From an uncultured Alistipes sp. (GTDB lineage: Bacteria > Bacteroidota > Bacteroidia > Bacteroidales > UBA932): 64,000 bases of DNA. Shown here one piece after another: positions 10,231 through 18,010 of the stretch. Numbering within the stretch: position 1 is the first letter of the stretch; the number at the start of each line of letters is the position of its first letter. Location: assembly GCA_902388455.1 (NCBI GenBank), contig CABMPD010000010.1:1-64000 (forward strand), in the 5' to 3' direction. A program made the position numbers and the translations under genes. The notes beneath the pieces are model-generated. The model searched no databases and was not told where the DNA came from. It saw only the letters and a list, made by a program, of their open reading frames with translations.

Positions 10231-12165
10231 ATGATAGATATAAAATTTCCTGACGGCAGTGTCAGAAGCTATGAGAAGGGCGTCACCCCTTATCAGATTG
10301 CGGAGCAGATTTCTCCGCGCCTTGCAAGTGAGGTACTTGCAGCATCATTCAACGGAAAGATAATCGACCTTGAGCTTCCCCTGAACGAGAGCGGAGAGCT
10401 CAGGCTGCACAAATGGGAGGACCAGGAGGCCAAGTCCACGTTCTGGCACTCGTCGTCCCACCTGATGGCCGAGGCCCTGGAGCTGCTCTATCCCGGCATC
10501 AAGTTCGGTATCGGTCCCTCGATCGAGAACGGATTCTACTATGACGTGGATCTGGGAGACAGGACCATCACCGATTCGGACCTCAAGAAGATCGAGGACA
10601 AGATGATCGAGCTGGCCCGCCAGAAACAGCATTTCGTACGTAAAGAAGTGTCCAAGGCAGAGGCTATGGACACCTATACGAAGAAAGGCGACGAGTACAA
10701 GTGCGACCTTATCGGAGGTCTCGAGGACGGTACCATCACTTTCTATACCAACGGCAGTTTCACCGACCTGTGCCGCGGACCCCATCTGAGGGATACCTCG
10801 GTCATCAAGGCCGTCAAGCTGACCTCCATCGCAGGAGCATACTGGAGGGGTGACGAGCACAACAAGATGCTCACCCGTATCTACGGTATCACCTTCCCTC
10901 AGAAGAAGCTGCTCGACGAGTACATTGCCCTGATGGAGGAGGCTAAGAAGAGGGACCACCGCAAGATAGGCAAGGAACTGGAGCTCTTCACATTCTCTTC
11001 GAGAGTGGGAGCCGGTCTGCCCCTGTGGCTGCCCAAGGGAGCCGCTCTCCGCGAGCGTCTGGAGCAGTTCCTGCGCAAGGTGCAGAAGGACTACGGCTAT
11101 CTGCCCGTAATCACTCCCCACATCGGCCAGAAGGAGCTCTACGTGACATCCGGCCACTACGCCAAGTACGGTGCCGACTCCTTCCGTCCCATCACCACAC
11201 CCCAGGAGGGCGAGGAGTTCCTCCTGAAACCCATGAACTGCCCCCACCACTGCGAGATATACCGCAGCAAGCCCCACTCATACAAGGACCTGCCCATCCG
11301 TCTGGCCGAGTTCGGTACGGTGTACCGCTACGAGCAGAGCGGTGAGCTGCACGGTCTGACCCGCGTGCGCGGCTTCACACAGGACGATGCCCACATCTAC
11401 TGCCGTCCTGACCAGCTCAAGGAGGAGTTCTGCAAGGTGATCGACATCGTGCTCTACATCTTCAAGACCCTCAACTTCGACGAGTACATCGCCCAGGTAT
11501 CCCTGCGCGACAAGAACGACCGCAGTAAGTATATAGGTACCGACGAGAACTGGGAGAAGGCCGAGCGGGCCATCATCGAGGCCGCCGAGGAGAAGGGTCT
11601 GAAGACCATCGTGGAGTACGGTGAGGCCGCCTTCTACGGTCCCAAACTGGACTTCATGGTCAAGGACGCCATCGGCCGCCGCTGGCAACTGGGAACCATC
11701 CAGGTGGACTACAACCTGCCCGAGCGTTTCGAACTCGAGTACACCGGTGCCGATGACAAGAAGTACCGCCCCGTGATGATTCACCGCGCCCCCTTCGGCT
11801 CCATGGAGAGGTTCGTGGCAGTGCTCATCGAGCACACCGGCGGCAAGTTCCCTCTGTGGCTCACGCCCGAGCAGGCGGTGATACTTCCCATCAGCGAAAA
11901 ATACAACGATTACGCAAAAAAAGTTTGCGAATTGCTTAATAATTACGATATTCGCGCCTCGATTGACGAACGCAACGAGACTATCGGCAAGAAAATCAGG
12001 GAGAACGAGCTCAAGCGCATCCCCTTCCTGCTGGTGGTCGGCGAGAAGGAGGCCGAGAACGGAACAGTCTCTGTACGCCGTCAGGGCGAGGGAGACCAGG
12101 GTTCGATGACTCCCGAAGAGTTCGCTGCGAAAGTCAACGAGGAAGTAAAAAACATGATTAACTAA
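10231..12165 (+). CDS. thrS: Threonyl-tRNA synthetase
   Basis: A class II synthetase that charges tRNA-Thr. It has an N-terminal TGS domain ([17 protein letters not shown]), an editing domain with [11 protein letters not shown] near residue 80, a catalytic core with zinc-site [10 protein letters not shown] and the class II motif [16 protein letters not shown], and an anticodon-binding domain from about 540. The start is ATG 10231 (644 residues), the family's usual beginning. A TTG extension to 10195 lies at or upstream of the likely transcription start. It precedes infC by 20 bp, the widespread thrS-infC-rpmI-rplT order. Confidence 0.97.
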   Translation: MIDIKFPDGSVRSYEKGVTPYQIAEQISPRLASEVLAASFNGKIIDLELPLNESGELRLHKWEDQEAKSTFWHSSSHLMAEALELLYPGIKFGIGPSIENGFYYDVDLGDRTITDSDLKKIEDKMIELARQKQHFVRKEVSKAEAMDTYTKKGDEYKCDLIGGLEDGTITFYTNGSFTDLCRGPHLRDTSVIKAVKLTSIAGAYWRGDEHNKMLTRIYGITFPQKKLLDEYIALMEEAKKRDHRKIGKELELFTFSSRVGAGLPLWLPKGAALRERLEQFLRKVQKDYGYLPVITPHIGQKELYVTSGHYAKYGADSFRPITTPQEGEEFLLKPMNCPHHCEIYRSKPHSYKDLPIRLAEFGTVYRYEQSGELHGLTRVRGFTQDDAHIYCRPDQLKEEFCKVIDIVLYIFKTLNFDEYIAQVSLRDKNDRSKYIGTDENWEKAERAIIEAAEEKGLKTIVEYGEAAFYGPKLDFMVKDAIGRRWQLGTIQVDYNLPERFELEYTGADDKKYRPVMIHRAPFGSMERFVAVLIEHTGGKFPLWLTPEQAVILPISEKYNDYAKKVCELLNNYDIRASIDERNETIGKKIRENELKRIPFLLVVGEKEAENGTVSVRRQGEGDQGSMTPEEFAAKVNEEVKNMIN

Positions 12166-12171
12166 AAGTTT

Positions 12172-12177
12172 AGGAGG
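12172..12177 (+). promoter_or_regulatory. Strong Shine-Dalgarno AGGAGG before infC
   Basis: AGGAGG at 12172-12177 is followed by 8 nt and then ATC at 12186, which is ideal spacing. Most other starts in this window have A-rich leaders without such a site, as expected where ribosomes sequester the anti-SD. The site fixes the unusual AUC start of infC. Confidence 0.85.
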
Positions 12178-12185
12178 ACAACTTT

Positions 12186-12821
12186 ATCGCAACACCAGTC
12201 AAAAAGCGCCCTTACACGGGTGCTCCCAGGCCCGCAGCACCACAGCAGCAGCACAATGAGGGCCGCAACAACAATGGACAGGGCAACCGTCAGCCGGACA
12301 GCCGGAAGGACGACGGCCCCAGGGTCAATGACGAGATCACAGCACCTAAGGTAAGGCTTGTGGGTGACAATATCCCGCAGCCCGGTATCTATCCATTGCG
12401 GGAAGCCCAGAGGCTGGCAGAGAGCCTCGAGCTGGATCTGGTGGAGATTTCCGCCAAGGTGGATCCGCCTGTCTGCAAGATCATAGACTATCAGAAGTAT
12501 GTCTATCAGCAGAAAAAGAAGGCGAAGGAGATGAAGTCCAATGCCTCCAAGGTGGTGATAAAGGAGATCCGCTTCGGTCCGAACACCGACGAGCATGACT
12601 TCCAGTTCAAGCTCAAGCACGCCATCAACTTCCTGCAGGAAGGCTCGAAGGTCAAGGCGTATGTGTTCTTCCGCGGCCGCTCGATTCTCTTCTCCGAGCA
12701 GGGCGAGAAGCTCCTGCTGCGCTTCGCCCTCGAACTGGAGGAGTACGGCAAGGCCGAGCAGATGCCCAAGCTGGAGGGAAAGAGGATGATAATGATGATC
12801 GCTCCTGTAAAGAAGAAATAA
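12186..12821 (+). CDS. infC: Translation initiation factor IF-3, AUC start
   Basis: IF3 binds the 30S subunit, blocks premature 50S joining and proofreads the start codon. The conserved N-terminus [15 protein letters not shown] begins 46 codons downstream of ATC 12186. An in-frame stop at 12171-12173 closes the frame above. Between that stop and the GTG at 12360, which lies inside the conserved domain, there is no ATG, GTG or TTG. The only well-placed start is ATC 12186, 8 nt after AGGAGG, giving 211 residues with a 45-residue Gln/Asn/Pro-rich extension. In E. coli, infC starts with AUU and IF3 represses its own synthesis through that codon; the same logic is inferred here. rpmI follows after 41 bp. 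Confidence 0.88.
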   Translation: MATPVKKRPYTGAPRPAAPQQQHNEGRNNNGQGNRQPDSRKDDGPRVNDEITAPKVRLVGDNIPQPGIYPLREAQRLAESLELDLVEISAKVDPPVCKIIDYQKYVYQQKKKAKEMKSNASKVVIKEIRFGPNTDEHDFQFKLKHAINFLQEGSKVKAYVFFRGRSILFSEQGEKLLLRFALELEEYGKAEQMPKLEGKRMIMMIAPVKKK

Positions 12822-12862
12822 CCGTTTTGTAACGTTTAATATTTAACTAAATTTTTGTAACA

Positions 12863-13057
12863 ATGCCCAAAATGAAGACCAACTCCGGTGCCAAAAAGCG
12901 CTTCGTGCTTACCGGAACTGGAAAAGTGAAGAGAAGACACGCTTACCACAGCCACATTCTCACCAAGAAGACGACAAAACAGAAAAGGAACCTCAACAAG
13001 GTCGTTATAGCTGACGCTTGCGACACTAAGAGGATCAAAGAGATGATTGTCGCCTAA
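12863..13057 (+). CDS. rpmI: 50S ribosomal protein bL35
   Basis: A 64-residue basic protein beginning [20 protein letters not shown], with the characteristic [15 protein letters not shown] segment. It is a large-subunit protein of normal length. It lies between infC and rplT in the conserved operon, 41 bp after infC and 99 bp before rplT. Confidence 0.97.
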   Translation: MPKMKTNSGAKKRFVLTGTGKVKRRHAYHSHILTKKTTKQKRNLNKVVIADACDTKRIKEMIVA

Positions 13058-13087
13058 GTTTAAGTTCATTTAATTTATTGTTTAACT

Positions 13088-13136
13088 GAATGTCCCAGCA
13101 GAAGAAGTCTCCCGTAAGGGGGGAGCGCTGACATTC
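13088..13136 (+). promoter_or_regulatory. Structured rpmI-rplT intercistronic hairpin
   Basis: GAATGTC (13088-13094) pairs with GACATTC (13130-13136). AGC (13097-13099) pairs with GCT (13127-13129) across a two-C bulge. CTCCC (13109-13113) can pair with GGGAG (13121-13125). It ends 20 nt upstream of rplT and has no U-tract, so it is not a terminator. L20 autoregulates this operon through rRNA-like RNA structures in E. coli and B. subtilis; a similar role here is inferred. Confidence 0.55.
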
Positions 13137-13156
13137 TTAAAATCAAAAAGTGCAGT

Positions 13157-13504
13157 ATGCCTAGATCAGTGAATTCGGTGGCCTCAAGAGCCCGCCGCAA
13201 GAAAATTCTCAAACAGACCCGCGGTAACTTCCTCGCAAGGAAGAACGTCTGGACCGTAGCCAAGAATACCTATGAGAAAGGTTTGGGTTACGCGTACCGC
13301 GACCGTAAAGCCAAGAAACGCAACTTCCGTTCGCTTTGGATCCAGCGTATCAATGCCGCTGCCCGCGAGCACGGTATGAACTATTCGCAGTTCATCGGCG
13401 CTCTCGCAAAGCAGAACGTAGGTCTCAACCGTAAGGTGCTTGCCGACCTGGCCCTGAACAACCCTCAGGCTTTCGAGGCAGTGATCAACTCTGTGAAGAA
13501 GTAA
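13157..13504 (+). CDS. rplT: 50S ribosomal protein bL20
   Basis: A 115-residue basic protein starting [19 protein letters not shown], with the RNA-binding N-terminal extension and [18 protein letters not shown] near the C-terminus. It is essential early in 50S assembly and is a known autoregulator of the infC-rpmI-rplT operon in other bacteria. The preceding 99-bp gap contains the hairpin at 13088-13136. lepB follows after 17 bp. Confidence 0.97.
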   Translation: MPRSVNSVASRARRKKILKQTRGNFLARKNVWTVAKNTYEKGLGYAYRDRKAKKRNFRSLWIQRINAAAREHGMNYSQFIGALAKQNVGLNRKVLADLALNNPQAFEAVINSVKK

Positions 13505-13521
13505 TCACACCTTAGCAGCAC

Positions 13522-14859
13522 GTGAAAGAGCTCCTGCATAATAAGTGGTTCAGGTTCGGAGTCTGGGGTGTCCTCTACCTCCTCTGGGTGATCTGGCTCG
13601 GAAATTACTGGTGGCTTCTCGGCCTCCTGGTGATTTTCGATATCTTCATCACCAGGAAGGTGAAGTGGGCCTTCTGGAAGAAGAACTATAAGGAGGGAGA
13701 AAAGCGCAATGTGTGGCTGGACTGGCTCGACGCCATCATCTTCGCCGTCATTGTAGTTGTCCCTCTCAATATCTTCATTCTCCAGGCTTTCCGCATACCC
13801 TCCTCGTCTATGGAAAGTACTCTGATGACAGGAGACTACTTGTTTGTAGGCAAGCTTGCATACGGCCCCAAGCTGCCCGAGAGACCTCTTTCCATACCCT
13901 TTGTCCACAACACGATTTTCGGCAGGAAGTCCTATTCGGACCTCATCAAGCGCGACTACAGGCGTCTGGCCGGTTTCGGCCACGTGAAGCGCGGCGACAT
14001 CGTGGTATTCAACTTCCCTCACGGGGACACAGTCCTTTCGAAACTGCCAGCCGATGACTACTACACGCATGTGCGGTTCAATGGCCGGGAGTACACGGAG
14101 AAGACCTACGGTCCTCTGATAGTAAGACCCGTGGACAAGGAGGACAACTATGTGAAGAGATGTGTCGCCATAGCCGGAGATACCTTAGAGGTGCGTGACG
14201 GCGAGGTTTTCGTCAACGGAGAACTCCTCGACACATTCCCTGGAATACAGAACACCTACAAGGTAGTCACCAACGGCACCCAGATCAATTCCAAGATACT
14301 CGAGGAAGCAGGTATACAGACCGTGGACGCATGGTTCGACGCTACGCTTCCCGGATATCCGTCGATGCCCATGACGGCTGAGGCGGCGGAGAAGATAGCC
14401 GCAACAGCCAATGTGACCGAGTGCCGCCGCAACGTGGACGCCTATCCTCCCGATTACCCGGATTCCTACCTGATGCTCTTTCCGTTTACGGAGGATTTCA
14501 AGTGGACGAGGGACAATTATGGTCCCCTCTACATTCCGGCCAAGGGAGACAGCGTGGCCCTGACCCTGGAGAACCTTCCCCTCTACCGCCGCATCATCGA
14601 TGTCTATGAGGGACATGACCTTGAGGTTCAGGACAGTACCATAGTGATAGACGGCCAGCCCGCCACTCATTACACCTTCGCCATGGACTACTATTTCATG
14701 ATGGGTGACAACAGGCACAACTCTCTCGACTCCCGCTACTGGGGCTTCGTCCCCGAGAACCACGTCGTCGGCAAACCCCGCGTGGTATGGTTCTCGAAGG
14801 ATGTCAACAAACCTTTCCCTCGGAATATCAGATGGAACCGATTGTTGAAGTTTGTGTAA
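13522..14859 (+). CDS. lepB: Signal peptidase I
   Basis: A type I signal peptidase that removes signal peptides at the periplasmic face of the inner membrane. The start is GTG 13522. Residues 5-45 hold two closely spaced hydrophobic segments, and a further one near 70-90 precedes the catalytic domain. The nucleophile is in IPSSSMESTL (about residue 94-97). The general base lysine is in YVKRCVAIAGD (about 210). The conserved GDNRHNSLDSRYWG is near the end. At 445 residues it is longer than the E. coli enzyme because of an insertion between these blocks (about residues 225-375), common in Bacteroidetes. It is probably read through from rplT. Confidence 0.95.
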   Translation: MKELLHNKWFRFGVWGVLYLLWVIWLGNYWWLLGLLVIFDIFITRKVKWAFWKKNYKEGEKRNVWLDWLDAIIFAVIVVVPLNIFILQAFRIPSSSMESTLMTGDYLFVGKLAYGPKLPERPLSIPFVHNTIFGRKSYSDLIKRDYRRLAGFGHVKRGDIVVFNFPHGDTVLSKLPADDYYTHVRFNGREYTEKTYGPLIVRPVDKEDNYVKRCVAIAGDTLEVRDGEVFVNGELLDTFPGIQNTYKVVTNGTQINSKILEEAGIQTVDAWFDATLPGYPSMPMTAEAAEKIAATANVTECRRNVDAYPPDYPDSYLMLFPFTEDFKWTRDNYGPLYIPAKGDSVALTLENLPLYRRIIDVYEGHDLEVQDSTIVIDGQPATHYTFAMDYYFMMGDNRHNSLDSRYWGFVPENHVVGKPRVVWFSKDVNKPFPRNIRWNRLLKFV

Positions 14860-14863
14860 AAAA

Positions 14864-14895
14864 TTTGGAATTTAAAGAAAAAAAGGGGATATTTG
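14864..14895 (+). promoter_or_regulatory. Promoter of rpmB-rpmG-DUF4295
   Basis: TTTG at 14864-14867 and GATATTTG at 14888-14895 are exactly 20 nt apart. The -7 box deviates from TANNTTTG at its first base. rpmB starts at 14935. Confidence 0.5.
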
Positions 14896-14934
14896 CAGCC
14901 CTTTGAAATTTAGAAATAAAATAGGAAAAAATAT

Positions 14935-15177
14935 ATGGCACGTGTTTGTCAAGTAACAGGAAAGAAGAGGGTGATCGGAAACAACGTTTCCCACTCCAAG
15001 CGTCGTACGAAACGCGAGTTCGCTCCCAACCTGAAGGTTAAGCGCTTCTGGCTCGAGGAGGAGAACAGATTTGTCACTCTGAAGGTCTCTGCTGCCGGCA
15101 TGAGGACCATCAACAAGAACGGTCTCGCAGCCACTCTGAAGGCCGCTCAGGAAAAAGGTTTAATCGACATTTATTAA
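14935..15177 (+). CDS. rpmB: 50S ribosomal protein bL28
   Basis: An 80-residue protein beginning [20 protein letters not shown], followed by the [17 protein letters not shown] core typical of bL28. It is the first gene of a three-gene ribosomal cluster, 15 bp ahead of rpmG. Confidence 0.97.
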   Translation: MARVCQVTGKKRVIGNNVSHSKRRTKREFAPNLKVKRFWLEEENRFVTLKVSAAGMRTINKNGLAATLKAAQEKGLIDIY

Positions 15178-15192
15178 CGGAGGGTACTAATC

Positions 15193-15381
15193 ATGGCAAA
15201 GAAAGCAAAAGGCAACAGAGTGCAGGTGATCCTCGAGTGCACAGAGCAGAAGGACAGCGGAGTTCCCGGAATCTCCCGTTACATCACCACCAAGAACAAA
15301 AAGAATACAACAGAGCGTCTGGAGCGCAGGAAATACAATCCCTACCTCCGCAGAGTAACTGTTCACAAGGAAATTAAATAA
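15193..15381 (+). CDS. rpmG: 50S ribosomal protein bL33
   Basis: A 62-residue protein with [14 protein letters not shown] near the N-terminus and [15 protein letters not shown] at the C-terminus. It lacks the four-cysteine zinc ribbon, so it is the zinc-independent form. A GGAGGG Shine-Dalgarno-like site at 15179-15184 precedes the ATG by 8 nt, unusual in this window. The DUF4295 gene follows after 9 bp. Confidence 0.96.
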   Translation: MAKKAKGNRVQVILECTEQKDSGVPGISRYITTKNKKNTTERLERRKYNPYLRRVTVHKEIK

Positions 15382-15390
15382 GTTTAGCAT

Positions 15391-15552
15391 ATGGCAAAGA
15401 AAGCGGTTGCAACCTTCAGCGGCGACAAGGCCTCCAAGAGGACATTTGTCAAATGTATCAGGATGGAAAAATCCGACCGTACCGGTGCCTACATCTTCAA
15501 GGAGGATTTCGTAGCCACCGACCGTACAAAAGAGTTCTTCGAGAAAAAGTAA
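15391..15552 (+). CDS. DUF4295 small basic protein, probable ribosomal component
   Basis: A 53-residue basic protein, MAKKAVATFSGDKASKRTF to a C-terminal FFEKK, read directly from ATG 15391 to TAA 15550-15552. It matches the DUF4295 family found next to rpmB and rpmG across Bacteroidetes. Position, size and charge point to a ribosomal protein. The Flavobacterium johnsoniae ribosome structure revealed an extra large-subunit protein, bL38, and I believe this family corresponds to it, but I cannot confirm that here. A strong terminator follows at 15572. Confidence 0.88.
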   Translation: MAKKAVATFSGDKASKRTFVKCIRMEKSDRTGAYIFKEDFVATDRTKEFFEKK

Positions 15553-15571
15553 CAATTTACTGAATAATTGG

Positions 15572-15605
15572 ATAGGGTGCCTTTACCGAGACACCCTATT
15601 TTTAT
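15572..15605 (+). terminator. Rho-independent terminator of the rpmB cluster
   Basis: ATAGGGTG (15572-15579) pairs with CACCCTAT (15592-15599) over a 12-nt loop and is followed by TTTTTATTTAT. The U-tract runs into the ATG of the next gene at 15608. Confidence 0.9.
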
Positions 15606-15607
15606 TT

Positions 15608-17233
15608 ATGAATCATGGCAAGATGGAATTACAGGAAATAATTGACAGGACGGTGGCGGCTTACGCACCGCTGGTGAAGGCATCCTCCGAGGCTTACTGG
15701 GAGGGAACGACGACAGGAAGTGCCGCGGCATTTGAAAGGTATGCGGAGATAAACAGGAAAATAGCGGAGCTGTTCTCCGACAGCAGGACTTTCGGGGAGC
15801 TGCGCCGGATCAGGGAGTCCGGGAGCGTGACGGAACCGCTCATGCGCCGTCAGCTTGAGGAACTCTACAATGCTTTCCTCTCGAGGCAGGCGGACAAGTC
15901 TCTGCTGAATGCGATAATCGACAAGGAAACCGAGCTGGAGCGTAAGTACGCTGCTTTCCGGGCGGATTTCCGGGGCAGCAGGATCAATGACAATGAGGTG
16001 GAGCGGCTGCTGCGGACTTCTTCCGACTCTTCGGAGCTGCGGGACGTCTGGGAGGCGCATAAGGCGGTGGGCCGGGAGGTGGCCCGGGATGTGCTGGATG
16101 TAGTGCGGCTGCGCAATCGGCTTGCGGATATGCTAGGGTTTACCAACTATCACTCCATGAGCCTGATGCTCAGTGGAGAGAAGCCCCGTGAAGTCGAGCT
16201 GCTGATGAATGAGGTGGATGAGCTTTCGCGGGACAGTTTTGCTGCCGTCAAGGCGGAACTTGACGAGGCGATGGCCCGGCGTTGCGGTATCACCCGGGAG
16301 GAGCTGAGACCCTGGCACTATCAGGGACGGTTTTTCCAGGAGGCTCCGGACCTCTATCCGGTGGACTTCGACAAGTACTACAAAGGCAGGGACCTGGAGC
16401 GGCTGACCATAGACTACTACCGCAGCATCGGTCTGGACGTGGAGCCCATGATGCGCCGCAGTGACCTCTACCCGCGTGAGGGCAAGAACCAGCATGCTTT
16501 CTGCATCGATATGGACGGCATGGGGGATGTACGGGTGCTGTGCAACCTCACCGACAACGAGAGGTGGATGGAGACCATGCTGCACGAGTTCGGCCATGCG
16601 GCCTACAGTGTGGGGCATGATTCCAATCCGGATCTGCCCTTCCTGCTGAGGGAGGCCGCCGGTATTTTCACAACTGAGGGAGTGGCCATGATGTTCGGCC
16701 GCCTTTCGCGCAACCCGGAGTGGATGCGGCTCAATCTCGGGATTTCCTCTGAAGAGGCCGCCCGTATCGCCCCTGACTGCCGCCGTGCCGCCCGCCTGAG
16801 CCAGCTGGTGCAGGCCCGTTTCATGCAGGTGGTCTACCGTTTCGAGAAGGCCATGTACGCCGACCCGGAGCAGGACCTCAATGCCCTGTGGCGTGACCTC
16901 GTGGAGAAGTACCAGCTGCTGACTTACCCCGAAGGCCGCAATGAGCCGGACTGGGCCGCGAAGATTCACATTGCCCTCTATCCCTGCTACTACCACAACT
17001 ACCAGATGGGCGAGCTCTTTGCCTCGCAGATGCACCGTTACATCGTAGAGAACATCACCCGCAGCGGAGACTTGGCCACCGACTCCTACACCGGCTGCCC
17101 TGACGTAGGCCGCTGGCTCTCAGAAAAAATTTTCGCCCCCGGCAAGCTGTATCCCTGGAATGAGATGATCAGCCGTGCCACGGGCGAAAAACTTACTGCC
17201 GCCTGGTGGGCCGCCGAGGTCAGTCAGATGTGA
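15608..17233 (+). CDS. M2-like (ACE-type) zinc metallopeptidase
   Basis: A 541-residue, mostly helical metallopeptidase. The zinc site is HEFGH near residue 325, with the third ligand probably the Glu of TTEGVAMMFG about 25 residues on. Helix-rich composition and the C-terminal block YPWNEMISRATGEKLTAAWW favour peptidyl-dipeptidase A (M2); M3 oligopeptidases share the fold and are the alternative. No signal peptide is seen, so a cytoplasmic peptide-degrading role is likely. ATG 15608 lies in the U-tract of the upstream terminator; ATG 15623 (MELQEII) is an equally good start. Confidence 0.85.
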   Translation: MNHGKMELQEIIDRTVAAYAPLVKASSEAYWEGTTTGSAAAFERYAEINRKIAELFSDSRTFGELRRIRESGSVTEPLMRRQLEELYNAFLSRQADKSLLNAIIDKETELERKYAAFRADFRGSRINDNEVERLLRTSSDSSELRDVWEAHKAVGREVARDVLDVVRLRNRLADMLGFTNYHSMSLMLSGEKPREVELLMNEVDELSRDSFAAVKAELDEAMARRCGITREELRPWHYQGRFFQEAPDLYPVDFDKYYKGRDLERLTIDYYRSIGLDVEPMMRRSDLYPREGKNQHAFCIDMDGMGDVRVLCNLTDNERWMETMLHEFGHAAYSVGHDSNPDLPFLLREAAGIFTTEGVAMMFGRLSRNPEWMRLNLGISSEEAARIAPDCRRAARLSQLVQARFMQVVYRFEKAMYADPEQDLNALWRDLVEKYQLLTYPEGRNEPDWAAKIHIALYPCYYHNYQMGELFASQMHRYIVENITRSGDLATDSYTGCPDVGRWLSEKIFAPGKLYPWNEMISRATGEKLTAAWWAAEVSQM

Positions 17234-17242
17234 GTAGAAAAA

Positions 17243-17274
17243 TTTGCTTATATGTAATTTATAAATTACCTTTG
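17243..17274 (+). promoter_or_regulatory. higBA promoter with embedded palindromic operator
   Basis: TTTG (17243-17246) and TACCTTTG (17267-17274) are 20 nt apart. Between them lies the perfect 16-bp palindrome GTAATTTATAAATTAC (17254-17269), overlapping the -7 box. This is a natural operator for HigA autorepression. The predicted start site is within a few bases of the higB ATG (17279). Confidence 0.75.
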
Positions 17275-17278
17275 CAAA

Positions 17279-17623
17279 ATGAAGGTAAGGGAGGTAGTGA
17301 CATATAAGGGATATTTCGAGGAGTTCTTTACCGCGCAGCCGCAAAGGGTCAGGGACAAGATAATCAAGATTCTTGATATCATTGAGCAAGTGGACCGGAT
17401 ACCTTTGACGTATCTGAAACATATTGAGGGGACAAGTGGCCTTTTTGAGATACGTGTACAGTTGGGTGGAAACATATTCCGAATCTTTTGTTTCTTCGAT
17501 GGAAGCAGGTTGGTTATATTATTGACAGGTTTTCAGAAGAAAACGCAGAGGACTCCTAAGGAGGAGATAAATCGCGCGGTAAGGCTTATGAATGAATATT
17601 ACGAAGAGAAAATAAATGGCTGA
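17279..17623 (+). CDS. higB: HigB-like toxin of the RelE/ParE superfamily
   Basis: A 114-residue toxin with the HigB/RelE beta-sheet pattern: FFTAQPQRVRDKIIKIL (helix), IPLTYLKHIEGTSGLFEIRV, then IFRIFCFFDGSRLVILLTGFQKKTQRTP. Relatives are ribosome-dependent or free mRNA endonucleases that inhibit translation until neutralised. The gene order is toxin first. It overlaps the antitoxin gene by 8 bp, so the two are translationally coupled. The ATG sits almost at the predicted transcription start, leaving little or no leader. It is paralogous to the broken toxin at 992-1199, which shows what an intact copy looked like. Confidence 0.9.
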   Translation: MKVREVVTYKGYFEEFFTAQPQRVRDKIIKILDIIEQVDRIPLTYLKHIEGTSGLFEIRVQLGGNIFRIFCFFDGSRLVILLTGFQKKTQRTPKEEINRAVRLMNEYYEEKING

Positions 17624-17918
17624 AAACATGAATATAAAAACATTGGATCAAATTAAAGACGAGTATTACGGTCAGCCTGGGACTCCTGAGCGTGATAGGA
17701 TAGAGCGTGAACTGGAGGCTCTTCATGTGGGACTTAAAATACGTAGTGCAAGGGAGACAAGGAAGATGACACAGGCAGAACTGGCCAGTAGGATAGACAA
17801 AAAGCGTACCTTTATATCAAAGGTAGAAAATGATGGGGAGAACATTACGCTGAAAACGCTGTATGATATAGTGGAACGTGGGCTTGGTGGGAAATTGAAA
17901 ATAGAAGTCGTGTTGTAG
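17616..17918 (+). CDS. higA: HigA-like antitoxin, XRE-family HTH
   Basis: A 100-residue antitoxin with an XRE helix-turn-helix (MTQAELASRIDKKRTFISKVE, about residues 50-70). It overlaps higB by 8 bp. It likely binds the toxin and represses the promoter through the 17254-17269 palindrome. A word shared with the promoter (TTTGCTTATA, 17243-17252) recurs just after the stop codon, within an imperfect palindrome at 17919-17939, so a second binding site downstream is possible. Confidence 0.9.
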   Translation: MAENMNIKTLDQIKDEYYGQPGTPERDRIERELEALHVGLKIRSARETRKMTQAELASRIDKKRTFISKVENDGENITLKTLYDIVERGLGGKLKIEVVL

Positions 17919-17939
17919 TATAGGCAAATTTTGCTTATA
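17919..17939. promoter_or_regulatory. Palindrome after higA sharing the promoter word
   Basis: TATAGGCAAA and TTTGCTTATA form a 10-bp imperfect inverted repeat (one mismatch). The right arm repeats the 17243-17252 sequence in the higBA promoter. It may be a second HigA site; this is inferred from sequence identity alone. Confidence 0.45.
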
Positions 17940-17957
17940 CTGGAAAGTAATAATAAT

Positions 17958-17993
17958 CCGCACTCTATACAGTTGTAATCGTATAGGGTGCGG
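17958..17993. terminator. Hairpin between convergent higA and GH97 genes
   Basis: CCGCACTCTATAC (17958-17970) pairs with GTATAGGGTGCGG (17981-17993) with one U-G pair. The minus-strand 3' side is moderately U-rich (ATTATTATTACTTT), so it would serve best as a terminator for the GH97 gene, while also separating the convergent transcripts. Confidence 0.6.
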
Positions 17994-18010
17994 AATTCGT
18001 ATGGGGTAAA

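Noticed and set aside
12360..12362. GTG as the infC start
   Set aside because: It would remove the conserved [13 protein letters not shown] block, and it has no ribosome binding site.
14860..14934. tRNA or other structured RNA in the lepB-rpmB gap
   Set aside because: The gap is A/T-rich promoter sequence with no cloverleaf; no tRNA was seen anywhere in the window.
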